Source: Plantibacter sp050587525
Lineage (GTDB): Bacteria > Actinomycetota > Actinomycetes > Actinomycetales > Microbacteriaceae
Length of the DNA stretch: 64,000 nt
NCBI RefSeq assembly: GCF_050587525.1
Contig: NZ_JBOBFT010000015.1
Span: forward strand, 52,082 to 116,081
Direction of reading: 5' to 3'
Both the position numbers and the translations under genes were made by a program. This document shows, in pieces, positions 53,900 to 61,929 of the stretch; within the stretch, counting starts at the first letter, position 1, and each line of letters opens with the position of its first letter. The notes under the pieces were generated by a model that was given only the letters and a program-made list of their open reading frames with translations, did no database searches and had not been told where the DNA came from.

Positions 53900-54475
53900 C
53901 TAGTAGCCGCGACTGGGGGAGCGGGGTTCGGAGTCGACCGGGCCGATCTGGATCTGCGCGAGCAGGGGTGAATCGGCGCATGCGGTGAACGAGTAGTCGA
54001 TGGTGACCGGCTCGCTCGCCTCAGGGACGCGGAGCGAGAGCGCGGAGACCTGCGCGGGCGAGGTGCAGTCCGCGTGGCCGTTCTCCGATTCGACCAGGTG
54101 GATCCACGCGTACGCGTGACCGTTCGGCTCGACGGTGACGGGCGTGCGTCCGCGGTCGTCGACGTCGGTCTCGGCTGGTCGCCCAGTCGGCTCATCGGCG
54201 GGTCCGATGAGCGTGATGTCGGGGAAGCCCGTGAGCTCGCAGGACGTCTGACCGGTATTGACGAGATCGATGTAGTGGATCCCCGGAGTACCGGTCGGGT
54301 CAGGGAGGAGCGTTGCCGTGAACGCGTCGGGGCAGTTCGGGCTCGTGACGGGCGTCGTCGTCGCCTTCGCAGCGGTCGGGGCAGGCCCCGGTTCGGATGC
54401 GGAGCCAACGGAACAACCGGCGAGGGCGAGGGCGGCCAGCGGGACGGCGGCGATCGCGAAGAGGTGTCGTCTCAT
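53900..54475 (-). CDS. DUF4232 lipoprotein
   Basis: 191 residues. The lipobox is in LALAGC. A DUF4232 domain follows: FTATLLPDPTGTPGIHYIDLVNTGQTSCELTGFPDITLIG, with the Cys pair (SCEL and ADCTSPAQV) usual in this family of actinobacterial exported proteins of unknown role. ATG 54475 begins the signal peptide. It shares its upstream sequence with the membrane-protein gene at 52234. Confidence 0.88.
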   Translation of the reverse strand: MRRHLFAIAAVPLAALALAGCSVGSASEPGPAPTAAKATTTPVTSPNCPDAFTATLLPDPTGTPGIHYIDLVNTGQTSCELTGFPDITLIGPADEPTGRPAETDVDDRGRTPVTVEPNGHAYAWIHLVESENGHADCTSPAQVSALSLRVPEASEPVTIDYSFTACADSPLLAQIQIGPVDSEPRSPSRGY

Positions 54476-54485
54476 GATGTTCAGA

Positions 54486-54599
54486 AGCTACCAGGAACTC
54501 GGCCGCCCGCCCGACTTCCCTTCCCAGCCCGCGAGGGGTCGCAAATGGCGGGTGTTGCCGCGTCCAACCCGCCATTCGCGACCCCTCGCGAGCCGGGAC
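54486..54599. repeat. shared upstream block plus palindromic repeat, copy 2
   Basis: The left 40 bases (54486-54525) match 53777-53816 with two or three changes. The palindrome arms are CCCGCGAGGGGTCGC (54528-54542) and GCGACCCCTCGCGAG (54578-54592), with the inner sequence GGCGGGTGTTGCCGCGTC. It lies between the divergent genes at 54475 and 54613. Confidence 0.85.
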
Positions 54600-54612
54600 A
54601 TAGGGTGAGGGG

Positions 54613-54951
54613 ATGGATGCCCTACAGGTCGACGAGCGGGACAGCACGTGGGAGCAGCACGAGTCCGTGTTCCGGGTGTACTTCGGGACCGTACCGCCTG
54701 CCGACGAGTCGGGTTTCGCGATCGACACGGTTGACGTCACCGGCGCGACGTTCAGCGAGGCACTCGCCTGGGCGGAGGAGACGGCCGCTGATGACGTAGT
54801 CGTCGCGATCGCGCTCGTCGGCTTCGATCGGGCCGGTCTCAAGGGACTGACCTGGCTGATCGGCATGGACCCGAACGACGGCTGGGGCGATGACCTCGAA
54901 CGCCGAATGGTCGCCGAACTCCACACTCGTCGCGCCACTCGTCTCGCCTGA
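54613..54951 (+). CDS. hypothetical small protein
   Basis: 112 residues, acidic and soluble. A plausible alpha/beta fold is suggested by VFRVYFGTVPP, FSEALAWAEETAADDVVVAIALVG and LTWLIGMDPND. No family was recognised. ATG 54613 follows GGTGAGGGG. It is divergent from the DUF4232 gene, with a palindromic repeat in its leader, and is followed by another copy of the repeat at 54975. Confidence 0.6.
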   Translation: MDALQVDERDSTWEQHESVFRVYFGTVPPADESGFAIDTVDVTGATFSEALAWAEETAADDVVVAIALVGFDRAGLKGLTWLIGMDPNDGWGDDLERRMVAELHTRRATRLA

Positions 54952-54974
54952 CGCCGCCTTTCCCGCCGCCTCAT

Positions 54975-55039
54975 CTCGCGAGGGGTCGCAAACGGCGGGT
55001 GTTGCCGCGTCGAACCCGCCATTCGCGACCCCTCGCGAG
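54975..55039. repeat. palindromic repeat, copy 3
   Basis: Arms CTCGCGAGGGGTCGC (54975-54989) and its complement (55025-55039), with inner GGCGGGTGTTGCCGCGTC as in copy 2. It lies between the genes at 54613 and 55129 and lacks the 40-base upstream block of copies 1 and 2. Confidence 0.85.
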
Positions 55040-55128
55040 CCGGGAGAGGCTGCGAGGGTGGCGAAACACGGAGGAAACGTGGGAGGGATAGGGTCCGGGG
55101 CAGGGGCTGACGGAGCGAGGGCAGCAGC

Positions 55129-55542
55129 ATGGCGGAACGAGAACACGTCGGCGAGACCGGGCGGATGGCGCCGGAGTCGGTCGAGCACGCGATGCTGCGG
55201 GCCGTCGGCGAACGGTTGGCCGTCGAACTCGCGCCACGGGTCCTGACGATCGACGGCGGCGTCCGCGTCGAAGTCGAGGGGATCGATGCCGCTGGGAGCG
55301 TCGTCGTCCAGCTGGTCCCCACATCCGGTCCGCCGAAATCGCATCACCGGAACAAGGCGATGGCCGACATGCTCAAGCTCGTCTGGCTGCATCGGGCGCT
55401 GCCGGCGCACCCCCGCGCCGTCCTCTGCATCTCCGAGCCGCTCCTCCGCTTCTTCACGCCGGCGTCCTGGCCGAGCACCGCCGCGCGCGAACTCGGCGTC
55501 GAAGTCCTCGTCTTCCGCGACGGCGCGGCCACCACCCCCTGA
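55129..55542 (+). CDS. hypothetical protein
   Basis: 137 residues, soluble. RVLTIDGGVRVEVEGIDAAGSVVVQLVPTSG is a likely beta-sheet, followed by KSHHRNKAMADMLKLVWLHRAL and AVLCISEPLLRFF. It resembles short PD-(D/E)xK-like or restriction-related folds only in outline, so no function is given. ATG 55129 follows GAGGGCAGC. It is between two copies of the palindromic repeat. Confidence 0.6.
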   Translation: MAEREHVGETGRMAPESVEHAMLRAVGERLAVELAPRVLTIDGGVRVEVEGIDAAGSVVVQLVPTSGPPKSHHRNKAMADMLKLVWLHRALPAHPRAVLCISEPLLRFFTPASWPSTAARELGVEVLVFRDGAATTP

Positions 55543-55548
55543 ACCCAC

Positions 55549-55613
55549 CTGCCGAGGGGTCGCAAATCGTGGGTGTGACGTGGCTGCACCCGCAATCTGC
55601 GACCCCTCGGCAG
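55549..55613. repeat. palindromic repeat, copy 4 (diverged)
   Basis: Arms CTGCCGAGGGGTCGC (55549-55563) and GCGACCCCTCGGCAG (55599-55613). The end bases changed together on both arms (CTGCC/GGCAG instead of CTCGC/GCGAG), so pairing was kept. It begins seven bases after the stop of the gene at 55129. Confidence 0.85.
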
Positions 55614-55686
55614 AAAGGACGGAGGGGCCGGGAGTTTACGTGGCGGAAATATGCGGGGGAGGGTGCACGTAACGTTCGGGGATTAG

Positions 55687-55699
55687 CGTTGCAGCAACG
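55687..55699. promoter_or_regulatory. small dyad upstream of the Rut/Nta-like operon
   Basis: CGTTGC-A-GCAACG (55687-55699) is a perfect 6+6 inverted repeat about 100 bases upstream of the first operon gene at 55801, in the only non-repeat part of the leader. It is a candidate operator; no regulator gene is in view. Confidence 0.35.
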
Positions 55700-55800
55700 G
55701 ACCTCCGCGGGCCATCTGCGACACCATCGCATTTCACCCGCTCGCTCTCCGGCCACCGCGTCGACACTCGGTCGACGCCTGCTGAGCCTGGGAGGCACGC

Positions 55801-56517
55801 TTGACATTCACCGTCGCCGGACTCGTGGGGAATCCCCGATCCGGATCCAAGACCCACGCGACGACCGTCGCCCTCGTCGACCGACTGGTCGATGCGCTCG
55901 CGCCGCTCGGCGCCGTCCGGGGACAGGTCACCGACCTCGCCGAGTTCGGCGGGCGCGTGCTCGATCCGACCGATCAGGAACTGGCCGAGCTCCGGACATC
56001 GCTCACCCACATCCGACTGCTCGTCGTCGCGACGCCCGTCTACAAGGGTTCGTACACGGGCCTCCTGAAAGCGTTCCTCGACGGCTACGGCCCGGGCGCC
56101 CTGGAACGCACGGCGACCGTCCCGCTCACGATCGCGGCGTCACCGCAGCACGCGCTCGCCGGATCCACGCATCTGCACCCGCTGCTCATCGAACTCGGCT
56201 CGGTGAGTCCCGCGGGAGCCCTGGCGATCCCCGATGCGTACACGGCGGACATCGAACGACGCGATGCCGTGCTGGACGCGTGGGTCGCGGATCGTCTCCC
56301 GTTCCTCGCGGCGGCCGCCGCGTTCGGTGAGCCGGCCGTTCCCGCCGAACAGAGAGCGTCCGCGAGCGCATTCGCGCCCGCGCCCGCGCCCCCGCCCCCG
56401 ACCCCGACGGCGTCCGCGCCCCCGACCCCGACGGCGATAGCGTCCGCGAGCACGGCGACATCTGCGACGACGACCACCCACACCGACCTCGACACCTCCG
56501 GGAGCAGCAATGACTGA
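55801..56517 (+). CDS. NADPH-dependent FMN reductase (SsuE-like), first gene of the operon
   Basis: 238 residues. A flavodoxin-like fold: TVAGLVGNPRSGSKT (phosphate loop), LLVVATPVYKGSYTGLLKAFLD (the usual PxYxxxxxGxxK motif) and HALAGSTHLHPLLIELG. It reduces FMN for the monooxygenases further down. The last about 55 residues are an Ala/Pro/Ser/Thr repeat tail coded by CCCCCGACCCCGACGGCG repeats and are unlikely to be needed for activity. The start is TTG 55801 with GGGAGGC at five bases. The stop overlaps the next start by eight bases. Confidence 0.85.
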   Translation: MTFTVAGLVGNPRSGSKTHATTVALVDRLVDALAPLGAVRGQVTDLAEFGGRVLDPTDQELAELRTSLTHIRLLVVATPVYKGSYTGLLKAFLDGYGPGALERTATVPLTIAASPQHALAGSTHLHPLLIELGSVSPAGALAIPDAYTADIERRDAVLDAWVADRLPFLAAAAAFGEPAVPAEQRASASAFAPAPAPPPPTPTASAPPTPTAIASASTATSATTTTHTDLDTSGSSND

Positions 56518-57025
56518 CCTCGCCAGCTCGACCGCCTCGACCGCAACGGCGGCCGACGGCTTCGACCCGGCCGAACTGCGCCGCGCGCTCGCCGGGATGG
56601 CGACCTCGGTCACGCTCGTCACGACGAGCGTCGAAGGAACGCCCTACGGCTTCACCGCGAACAGCTTCACGAACGTGTCCGTCAGTCCGCCGCTCGTCGC
56701 CGTGTTCCTCGCCGAGACGGCGGAGAGCTACCCGGCCTTCGCCGAAACCGACCACGTGGCGATCAACATCCTCGCGGACGGGCAGGGCGACATCGCTCGG
56801 CACTTCGCGACGAAGGGCATCGACAAGTTCTCCGCCGTCACGCTGCAGGAGGGGTATGACCACGTGCCCGTCGTGACGGGAGCGCAGGCGTCGATCATCG
56901 GCAGCGTCCACGAGCGGTGGACGGTCGGCGACCACCTGATGATCATCGTGAGCGTCGGCGAGGTCATCCGCACCCAGAACGTCCCCCTCGTCTACCAGAA
57001 CCGCGACTTCAGGAAGTTGGTCTAG
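56510..57025 (+). CDS. flavin reductase (RutF/HpaC-like)
   Basis: 171 residues. FDPAELRRALAGMATSVTLVTT, GFTANSFTNVSVSPPLVAVFL, HVAINILADGQGDIARHFATKG and HLMIIVSVGEV are the flavin reductase-like split-barrel motifs of the HpaC/RutF family. It supplies reduced FMN to a two-component monooxygenase, here probably the RutA-like protein at 60185 or the NtaA-like one at 61926. The N-terminus is Ala/Thr-rich. It overlaps the upstream gene by eight bases and is four bases from the ABC ATPase. Confidence 0.88.
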   Translation: MTDLASSTASTATAADGFDPAELRRALAGMATSVTLVTTSVEGTPYGFTANSFTNVSVSPPLVAVFLAETAESYPAFAETDHVAINILADGQGDIARHFATKGIDKFSAVTLQEGYDHVPVVTGAQASIIGSVHERWTVGDHLMIIVSVGEVIRTQNVPLVYQNRDFRKLV

Positions 57026-57029
57026 CCGC

Positions 57030-57941
57030 ATGAGCACACCGTCCTCCACCGTGTCGGCCCCGGCCGCATCGCCCGAGCAGGCCACCAGTCAAGCGGTCGC
57101 ATCCGCGCAGGCGGCAGCCCCGGACAGCATCTCGATCCGCAAAGCCGTGAAGATCTACGGCTCCGGCGCCAAGCAACAGGTGGCGCTCAATGGGGTGGAC
57201 GTGGAGATCGAGCGCGGTCAGTTCGTGAGCATCATCGGTCCCTCCGGCTGCGGCAAGTCAACGCTCCTCCGCCTGATCGCGGGCCTCGAGACGGCCGACG
57301 AGGGCACCGCTTCCGTCTTCGGTGTGACGCCCGATGCGGCGTGCGCGGCCAAGATGATCGGTCTCGTCCCGCAGGCGCCCGCGCTGCTGCCGTGGTTGAA
57401 CGTCCTCCAGAACGTCAGCCTGCCGGCGAAGGTCAACCGCGGTGCCGAGCGCCGTCGGAAGAAGATCGGCGGGCACATGGAGAAGGCCGCGCCGGACATG
57501 ACGGACCTCTTGACGAAGGTGGGACTGGGCGATGCGATCCACAAGCTCCCCGCGCAGTTGAGCGGCGGCATGCAGCAGCGCACCGCCATCGTCCGCGCGT
57601 TCGGTCTGCAGCCGGACGTGCTGCTCATGGACGAACCGTTCTCCGCGCTCGACGAATTCACCCGCGAAGCGATCCAGGGCCAGCTCCTCGACATCTGGGA
57701 CCAGCAGAAGTCGACCGTCGTCTTCGTCACGCACTCCGTGACCGAGGCCGTGCGGTTGTCGGACAAGGTCCTCGTGATGTCCGCCCGACCGGGCCGCATC
57801 ACGGCGTCCGTCGACATCACCCTCGATCGCCCGCGCAGCCAGACCATGCTCGGGACGCCCGAGTTCCACCACTTCGAAGACCTCATCCGCGGCCACCTGC
57901 AGTCGGCCTGGGACGAGGGTCCCATCACGAGCGCAGCCTAG
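57030..57941 (+). CDS. SsuB/TauB-type ABC importer ATPase
   Basis: 303 residues. Walker A GPSGCGKST (about 70-78), Q-loop in LVPQAPALLPWLNVLQNV, signature LSGGMQQRTAIVRAF, Walker B LLMDEPFSALDEFT and switch His in VFVTHSV. This is the nitrate/sulfonate/taurine importer type. The first about 33 residues are Ala/Ser/Gln-rich with no counterpart in usual members. A permease and a binding-protein gene follow. Confidence 0.93.
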   Translation: MSTPSSTVSAPAASPEQATSQAVASAQAAAPDSISIRKAVKIYGSGAKQQVALNGVDVEIERGQFVSIIGPSGCGKSTLLRLIAGLETADEGTASVFGVTPDAACAAKMIGLVPQAPALLPWLNVLQNVSLPAKVNRGAERRRKKIGGHMEKAAPDMTDLLTKVGLGDAIHKLPAQLSGGMQQRTAIVRAFGLQPDVLLMDEPFSALDEFTREAIQGQLLDIWDQQKSTVVFVTHSVTEAVRLSDKVLVMSARPGRITASVDITLDRPRSQTMLGTPEFHHFEDLIRGHLQSAWDEGPITSAA

Positions 57942-57952
57942 GAGACCGACCC

Positions 57953-58864
57953 ATGACCACCCTCACGTCGTCAGCACCCGCATCGGCGATCGCCACGGAC
58001 GCTGCATCCGCCACGGCGGCCTCCGGCCCGGCCGGCCGCGCGGACACCGGACCGCTCCCCGTCAAGCAGGCGGGGACCGGACTGCCCCCGCGCCTCGGCT
58101 TCATCAAGCCCAGCTACTGGGGTCCCGTCGTCATCCTGGTGGCCGGCCTCGCCGTCGTCTGGGTGATCGTCGCCAAGGACAGCCCCTACCTGCTTCCGCC
58201 GCTCACCTCGGTCTTCGACGCGCTCGCCGGCAACCCGCTGTTCTACCTCCAGAACGCGTGGGCGACCCTCCGGGTGGCGCTCGTCGGACTCGTCATCGGC
58301 TTCGTCGTGGCGTACGTCCTCGCGATCCTCGTCTCCGAACTGCCGATCATGCGCCGCGCGATCATGCCGGTCGCCGTCGTTCTGAACGTCACGCCGCTCG
58401 TCGCCATCGCACCGGCCCTCGTCGTGGCGTTCGGGTTCGGGCCGGAACCGAAGCTCATCGTGACGGCGCTCATCTGCTTCTTCCCGATCCTCATCGGCGT
58501 CTCGACGGGCCTCCGGTCGGTGCCGCCCGCGGTCCTCCAGGTGTTCACGACCCTCCACGCGTCGCGACTCGAAACGCTCTGGCACGTGCGGATGCCGAGC
58601 TCGCTGCCGTACCTCTTCAACGCGCTCCGGGTGGTCTTCCCCTTGTCGATCATCGGCGCGGTCGTCGCAGAGCTCGCAGCGCCCGGCGCAGCAGAAGGAC
58701 TCGGCACGGTCATCTCCGTGGCCTCCTCGAACAACCGCCTCGCCGTCGTCTACGCGGCGATCGCCTGCCTCGCCGTCATGGGATCGATCCTCCTCCTCGT
58801 GATCACCGCCATCGAGAACCGTGCCCTCCACTGGCACGACTCTCGGCAGGGCGGCCAGAGCTGA
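57953..58864 (+). CDS. SsuC/TauC-type ABC importer permease
   Basis: 303 residues. After an Ala-rich head (about 45 residues), six TMs with the BPD_transp_1 motif in LHASRLETLWHVRMPSSLPYLFNALRV (EAA-type loop). It pairs with the ATPase at 57030 and the binding protein at 58957. ATG 57953 has GGAG (57941-57944) upstream; the stop at 57939-57941 just precedes it. Confidence 0.92.
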   Translation: MTTLTSSAPASAIATDAASATAASGPAGRADTGPLPVKQAGTGLPPRLGFIKPSYWGPVVILVAGLAVVWVIVAKDSPYLLPPLTSVFDALAGNPLFYLQNAWATLRVALVGLVIGFVVAYVLAILVSELPIMRRAIMPVAVVLNVTPLVAIAPALVVAFGFGPEPKLIVTALICFFPILIGVSTGLRSVPPAVLQVFTTLHASRLETLWHVRMPSSLPYLFNALRVVFPLSIIGAVVAELAAPGAAEGLGTVISVASSNNRLAVVYAAIACLAVMGSILLLVITAIENRALHWHDSRQGGQS

Positions 58865-58956
58865 CGCTCGCCGCGATTCCGGACGAGCCCCCGCACCCAC
58901 TTCCCACCCACAACGCACCCCACCCCCAGCACCTCCACCCCTCCAAGGAGACAGCT

Positions 58957-60060
58957 ATGCCTTCGCGCACCCCTCTGGCCCTCGTGGCCTCCTCGATCGC
59001 GGTCCTCGCGCTCGGCCTCGTCGGTTGCAGTTCCACCGCGAGCCCCTCGTCCACTCCGGCAGCAGGAGCGGCCGGCGCCGGGAGCGCCGTGTCAGCCGAA
59101 CGATGCGCCGAGAACAAGGCCGCCGGACCCATCACCTTCCTGACCGGGTACCAGTACCAGGCGTCCGTCTCGATCCTGAACATGGTCGCGGCGAAGGAAC
59201 TCGGCTACTACGACGCCCTGTGCCTCGATGTCAGTATCAAACCGGGCACCGGGGACACGGGGGAGAACGCCCAGCTCCTCGCATCGGGGCAGGTCACCTT
59301 TACCGGCGTGAGCGAACAGAACCTCATCCAGGCGCAGGGCAACGGCGTCGACATCCTCGGCGTCTCCACGTACTCGAACGTCGGTCTCGAAGTGCTCATG
59401 ACGGGTACCGACATCACGAAGCTCAGCCAGCTCGACGGCACGACCCTCGGTCAGAAGGGCAATCTGCCGCCCGCGGTCGCGACGATGCTGACGAACGCGG
59501 GAGCCGACGTCGACTCGATGAAGCAGGTCGTCGTCGGCTACGACCCGACGATCCTGCCTCGCGGCCAGGTCGCCTCGCTCACGGGATTCGTCTCCAACGA
59601 GCCCAACCTCCTGAAGGCCGCGGGTTACGACGTGAAGGTGTGGCGTCCGTTCGACTTCGGCGTCCCCGGATCGCTCGGCACCGTCGCCGCCAATCCCGCG
59701 TTCGCGAAGAAGAACCCGACGGCCGTCGAGGACTTCCTCCGCGCCAGCCAGCACGCCTACGACTATTGCCTCACGAAGGCGAAGGAGTGCGTGGGGTACG
59801 CCGCGAAGCTCTCCGGTGAGGGATACGACGCCGCCCACAACCAGAAGGTGTGGGAGACGGAGACGGGCATCGTCGCCGACAACCAGCCGAAGGACCGGGC
59901 GGTCGGCGTCATCGACCTCGACAACGTCGACGCCGAGAGCGCCTTCCTCGTGAAGACGGGCCAGATCGCCACGGCTCCAGCCGACGTCCGCTCCTACTTC
60001 GACGACACCTTCGTCTCGAAGATCTACGACGGCACGAAGCTCATCTGGCCGGCACCGTAA
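58957..60060 (+). CDS. NMT1/SsuA-type substrate-binding lipoprotein
   Basis: 367 residues. The lipobox is in LALGLVGC, followed by an Ala/Ser/Pro linker. The binding-protein core starts ITFLTGYQYQASVSILNMVAAKELGYYDALCLDV and has the two-lobe pattern of NitT/TauT/ThiY-type proteins. Cysteines at CAENK, LCLDV, YCLTK and ECVGY may form disulfides. The ligand is not fixed, but such proteins bind sulfonates, nitrate or pyrimidine-like compounds. ATG 58957 follows CAAGGAGAC. Confidence 0.9.
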   Translation: MPSRTPLALVASSIAVLALGLVGCSSTASPSSTPAAGAAGAGSAVSAERCAENKAAGPITFLTGYQYQASVSILNMVAAKELGYYDALCLDVSIKPGTGDTGENAQLLASGQVTFTGVSEQNLIQAQGNGVDILGVSTYSNVGLEVLMTGTDITKLSQLDGTTLGQKGNLPPAVATMLTNAGADVDSMKQVVVGYDPTILPRGQVASLTGFVSNEPNLLKAAGYDVKVWRPFDFGVPGSLGTVAANPAFAKKNPTAVEDFLRASQHAYDYCLTKAKECVGYAAKLSGEGYDAAHNQKVWETETGIVADNQPKDRAVGVIDLDNVDAESAFLVKTGQIATAPADVRSYFDDTFVSKIYDGTKLIWPAP

Positions 60061-60184
60061 CCGGCGCCCGCTGCGGCCGGCCGGTCGTTGCCCCCCGACA
60101 CCGGCCGGCCGTGGTGCCGCCAGCTCGACCCGACCCGACTCAGCAGTCGTTCCACCTGATCCCGCATCAACAGAAAGAACTCCC

Positions 60185-61261
60185 ATGTCTCCACACGAAT
60201 ACGGCATCTTCCTCCCGATCGGCAACGGCGGCTGGCTCGTCTCCACGACCGCCCCGCACCCGGACGGCAGCTACGAGTACAACAAGCGGGCCTCGATCCT
60301 CGCCGAGGAGGCAGGTCTCGACTTCGTGATGGCGATGGCGAAGTGGCGCGGGTTCGGCGGAACGACGGATCACTGGGGCCGCAGCCTCGAATCGATGACG
60401 ATGATGGCCGGCATCGCCGAGGCGACCGAGCGGGTCAAGATCTGGGCGACGGTGCACGCGAACGTCCACAACCCGGCGATCGCCGCGAAGATGTTCGTCA
60501 CGCTCGACCAGATCTCGAACGGCCGCGCTGGCATGAACATCGTCTCCGGCTCCTACGCGGACGAGTTCGAGCAGATGGGCCTGTGGGATGCGGACATGTC
60601 GAAGGAGGCCAGGTACCGGATGGTCGACGAGTGGACGGATGCCGTCACGCGGTTGTGGGAGGAGGACTCCGTCACGCTCGACGGCGAGTTCTTCACACTC
60701 ACGGACTGTGAGTCGCGGCCGCATCCGCGCGTCCGTCCGACCGTCATCAGCGCCGGCCGGTCACCCGCCGGCCGCGATTTCCAGGCCCGGCGCAGCGACG
60801 GCGCGTTCCTCTCCGGCGACACGATGGAGGAGCTGCGCGACGCGTCCCGCGACGTGCACGACAAGGCAGCCGCCCTCGGACGGGACGTGAAGACGTACGC
60901 GATGCTCACGGTCGTAATGGACGAGACCGATGCCGCCGCAGAGCGCCGGGTCGCGCAGATCGCGGAGGGCGTCGATGTCGGTGCGCTCGCGAACATGCGG
61001 GTCTCGTGGGGGATGCCGCGCGACCGTGCGACGTCGTGGACGCAGTCGGCGACCGGGCAGGACGCCTTCCAGACGCCCTACGTCGCGGGCTCTCCCGACT
61101 CGGTGCTCTCCCACATCACCACCGTCGTCGAAGGCGCCGAACTCGACGGACTCATGTTGATCTTCCCTGACTACCACGCGGATCTGCCCGTCTTCGGGGA
61201 GACGGTCCTCCCGCTGCTGCGGGCACAGGACGCCGCAGTGATCGCCCCGGTGAACGCGTGA
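60185..61261 (+). CDS. RutA-like FMN-dependent monooxygenase
   Basis: 358 residues. The bacterial-luciferase fold with RutA-specific stretches: YGIFLPIGNGGWLVS, KWRGFGGTTDHWGRSLESMT, NIVSGSYADEFEQMGLWD and LTDCESRPHPRVRPTVISAG. RutA (pyrimidine oxygenase) opens the uracil ring using reduced FMN and O2, with a flavin-N5-oxide reported (established knowledge of RutA). The close match to the RutA pattern suggests a uracil-like or other cyclic amide/imide substrate. The RutB-like gene overlaps it by GTGA. RutC, RutD, RutE and RutG genes are not seen in the window. Confidence 0.85.
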   Translation: MSPHEYGIFLPIGNGGWLVSTTAPHPDGSYEYNKRASILAEEAGLDFVMAMAKWRGFGGTTDHWGRSLESMTMMAGIAEATERVKIWATVHANVHNPAIAAKMFVTLDQISNGRAGMNIVSGSYADEFEQMGLWDADMSKEARYRMVDEWTDAVTRLWEEDSVTLDGEFFTLTDCESRPHPRVRPTVISAGRSPAGRDFQARRSDGAFLSGDTMEELRDASRDVHDKAAALGRDVKTYAMLTVVMDETDAAAERRVAQIAEGVDVGALANMRVSWGMPRDRATSWTQSATGQDAFQTPYVAGSPDSVLSHITTVVEGAELDGLMLIFPDYHADLPVFGETVLPLLRAQDAAVIAPVNA

Positions 61262-61929
61262 CCGCCGCGCTCGTCGGGTCCGGTCCTCTCGGTTCCGGCC
61301 CGCTCGTCGGCCTCGACCCGACCGCCGGCGCCGTCCTCGTCGTCGACGTGCAGCGGTCCTTCGCGGATCCGGCCCACCTCGGCGACTACGGTCTGGACGA
61401 TGCGGCGCACGCATCGATCGTCGCGGCGATCGCGGCGATGGACGAACTCGTCGACGCCGCACGCGCCTCGGGTGTTCCCGTGGTCTGGATCGAGCTCGCC
61501 TCGGACCCGGCTGCGCCGTGGGGATCGAGCAACTGGCTGCGCGGACGGGATCCGCTCGTTATGGCTGCGGACGAACCGTGCGTCGTCGGGACCGCCGGAG
61601 CCGAATGGTACGGCGTGCACCCCGCGGCCGACGAGGTCCGCATCGCCAAACGCCACTACAGCGGCTTCCATCAGACGGGACTCGACGACATCCTCGCCGC
61701 CGCCGGTGTGGAGTGGGTCGCCGTGGTCGGCCTCACGACAGAGTGCTGCGTCGCCGCGACCGCGACCGACGCCATGCAGAACGGCTACCGGGTGCTCCTG
61801 CCCGCCGACGCCGCCGCCGCGTACGAGGTACGGATCCACGACAACGCGCTCGAACAGCTCGCGCTCTCGGTCGGCAAGCCGACGACCGTCGCGGAGCTCG
61901 TGACCGCATTCTCGGGAGTCCTCGTATGA
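61258..61929 (+). CDS. RutB-like isochorismatase-family cysteine amidohydrolase
   Basis: 223 residues. The catalytic Asp is in LVVDVQRSFAD, Lys in RIAKRHYSGFHQT and Cys in GLTTECCVAATA, the triad of the isochorismatase/ureidoacrylate amidohydrolase fold. RutB hydrolyses the ring-opened product of RutA; the RYSGF-like HYSGF box is shared with that family. A Gly/Ser/Leu-rich head of about 18 residues precedes the domain. It overlaps RutA-like and NtaA-like genes by four bases on each side. Confidence 0.87.
   Translation: MTAALVGSGPLGSGPLVGLDPTAGAVLVVDVQRSFADPAHLGDYGLDDAAHASIVAAIAAMDELVDAARASGVPVVWIELASDPAAPWGSSNWLRGRDPLVMAADEPCVVGTAGAEWYGVHPAADEVRIAKRHYSGFHQTGLDDILAAAGVEWVAVVGLTTECCVAATATDAMQNGYRVLLPADAAAAYEVRIHDNALEQLALSVGKPTTVAELVTAFSGVLV

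Noticed and set aside
55801..55806. TTGACA as a -35 box
   Set aside because: It coincides with the TTG start codon of the FMN reductase, with GGGAGGC correctly placed upstream, so it is more likely coding.
60185..61929. Calling these genes rutA and rutB
   Set aside because: Motifs fit, but rutC, rutD, rutE and rutG are not seen and an NtaA-like gene and Ssu-type importer are present. Substrate is unproven, so symbols were left empty.
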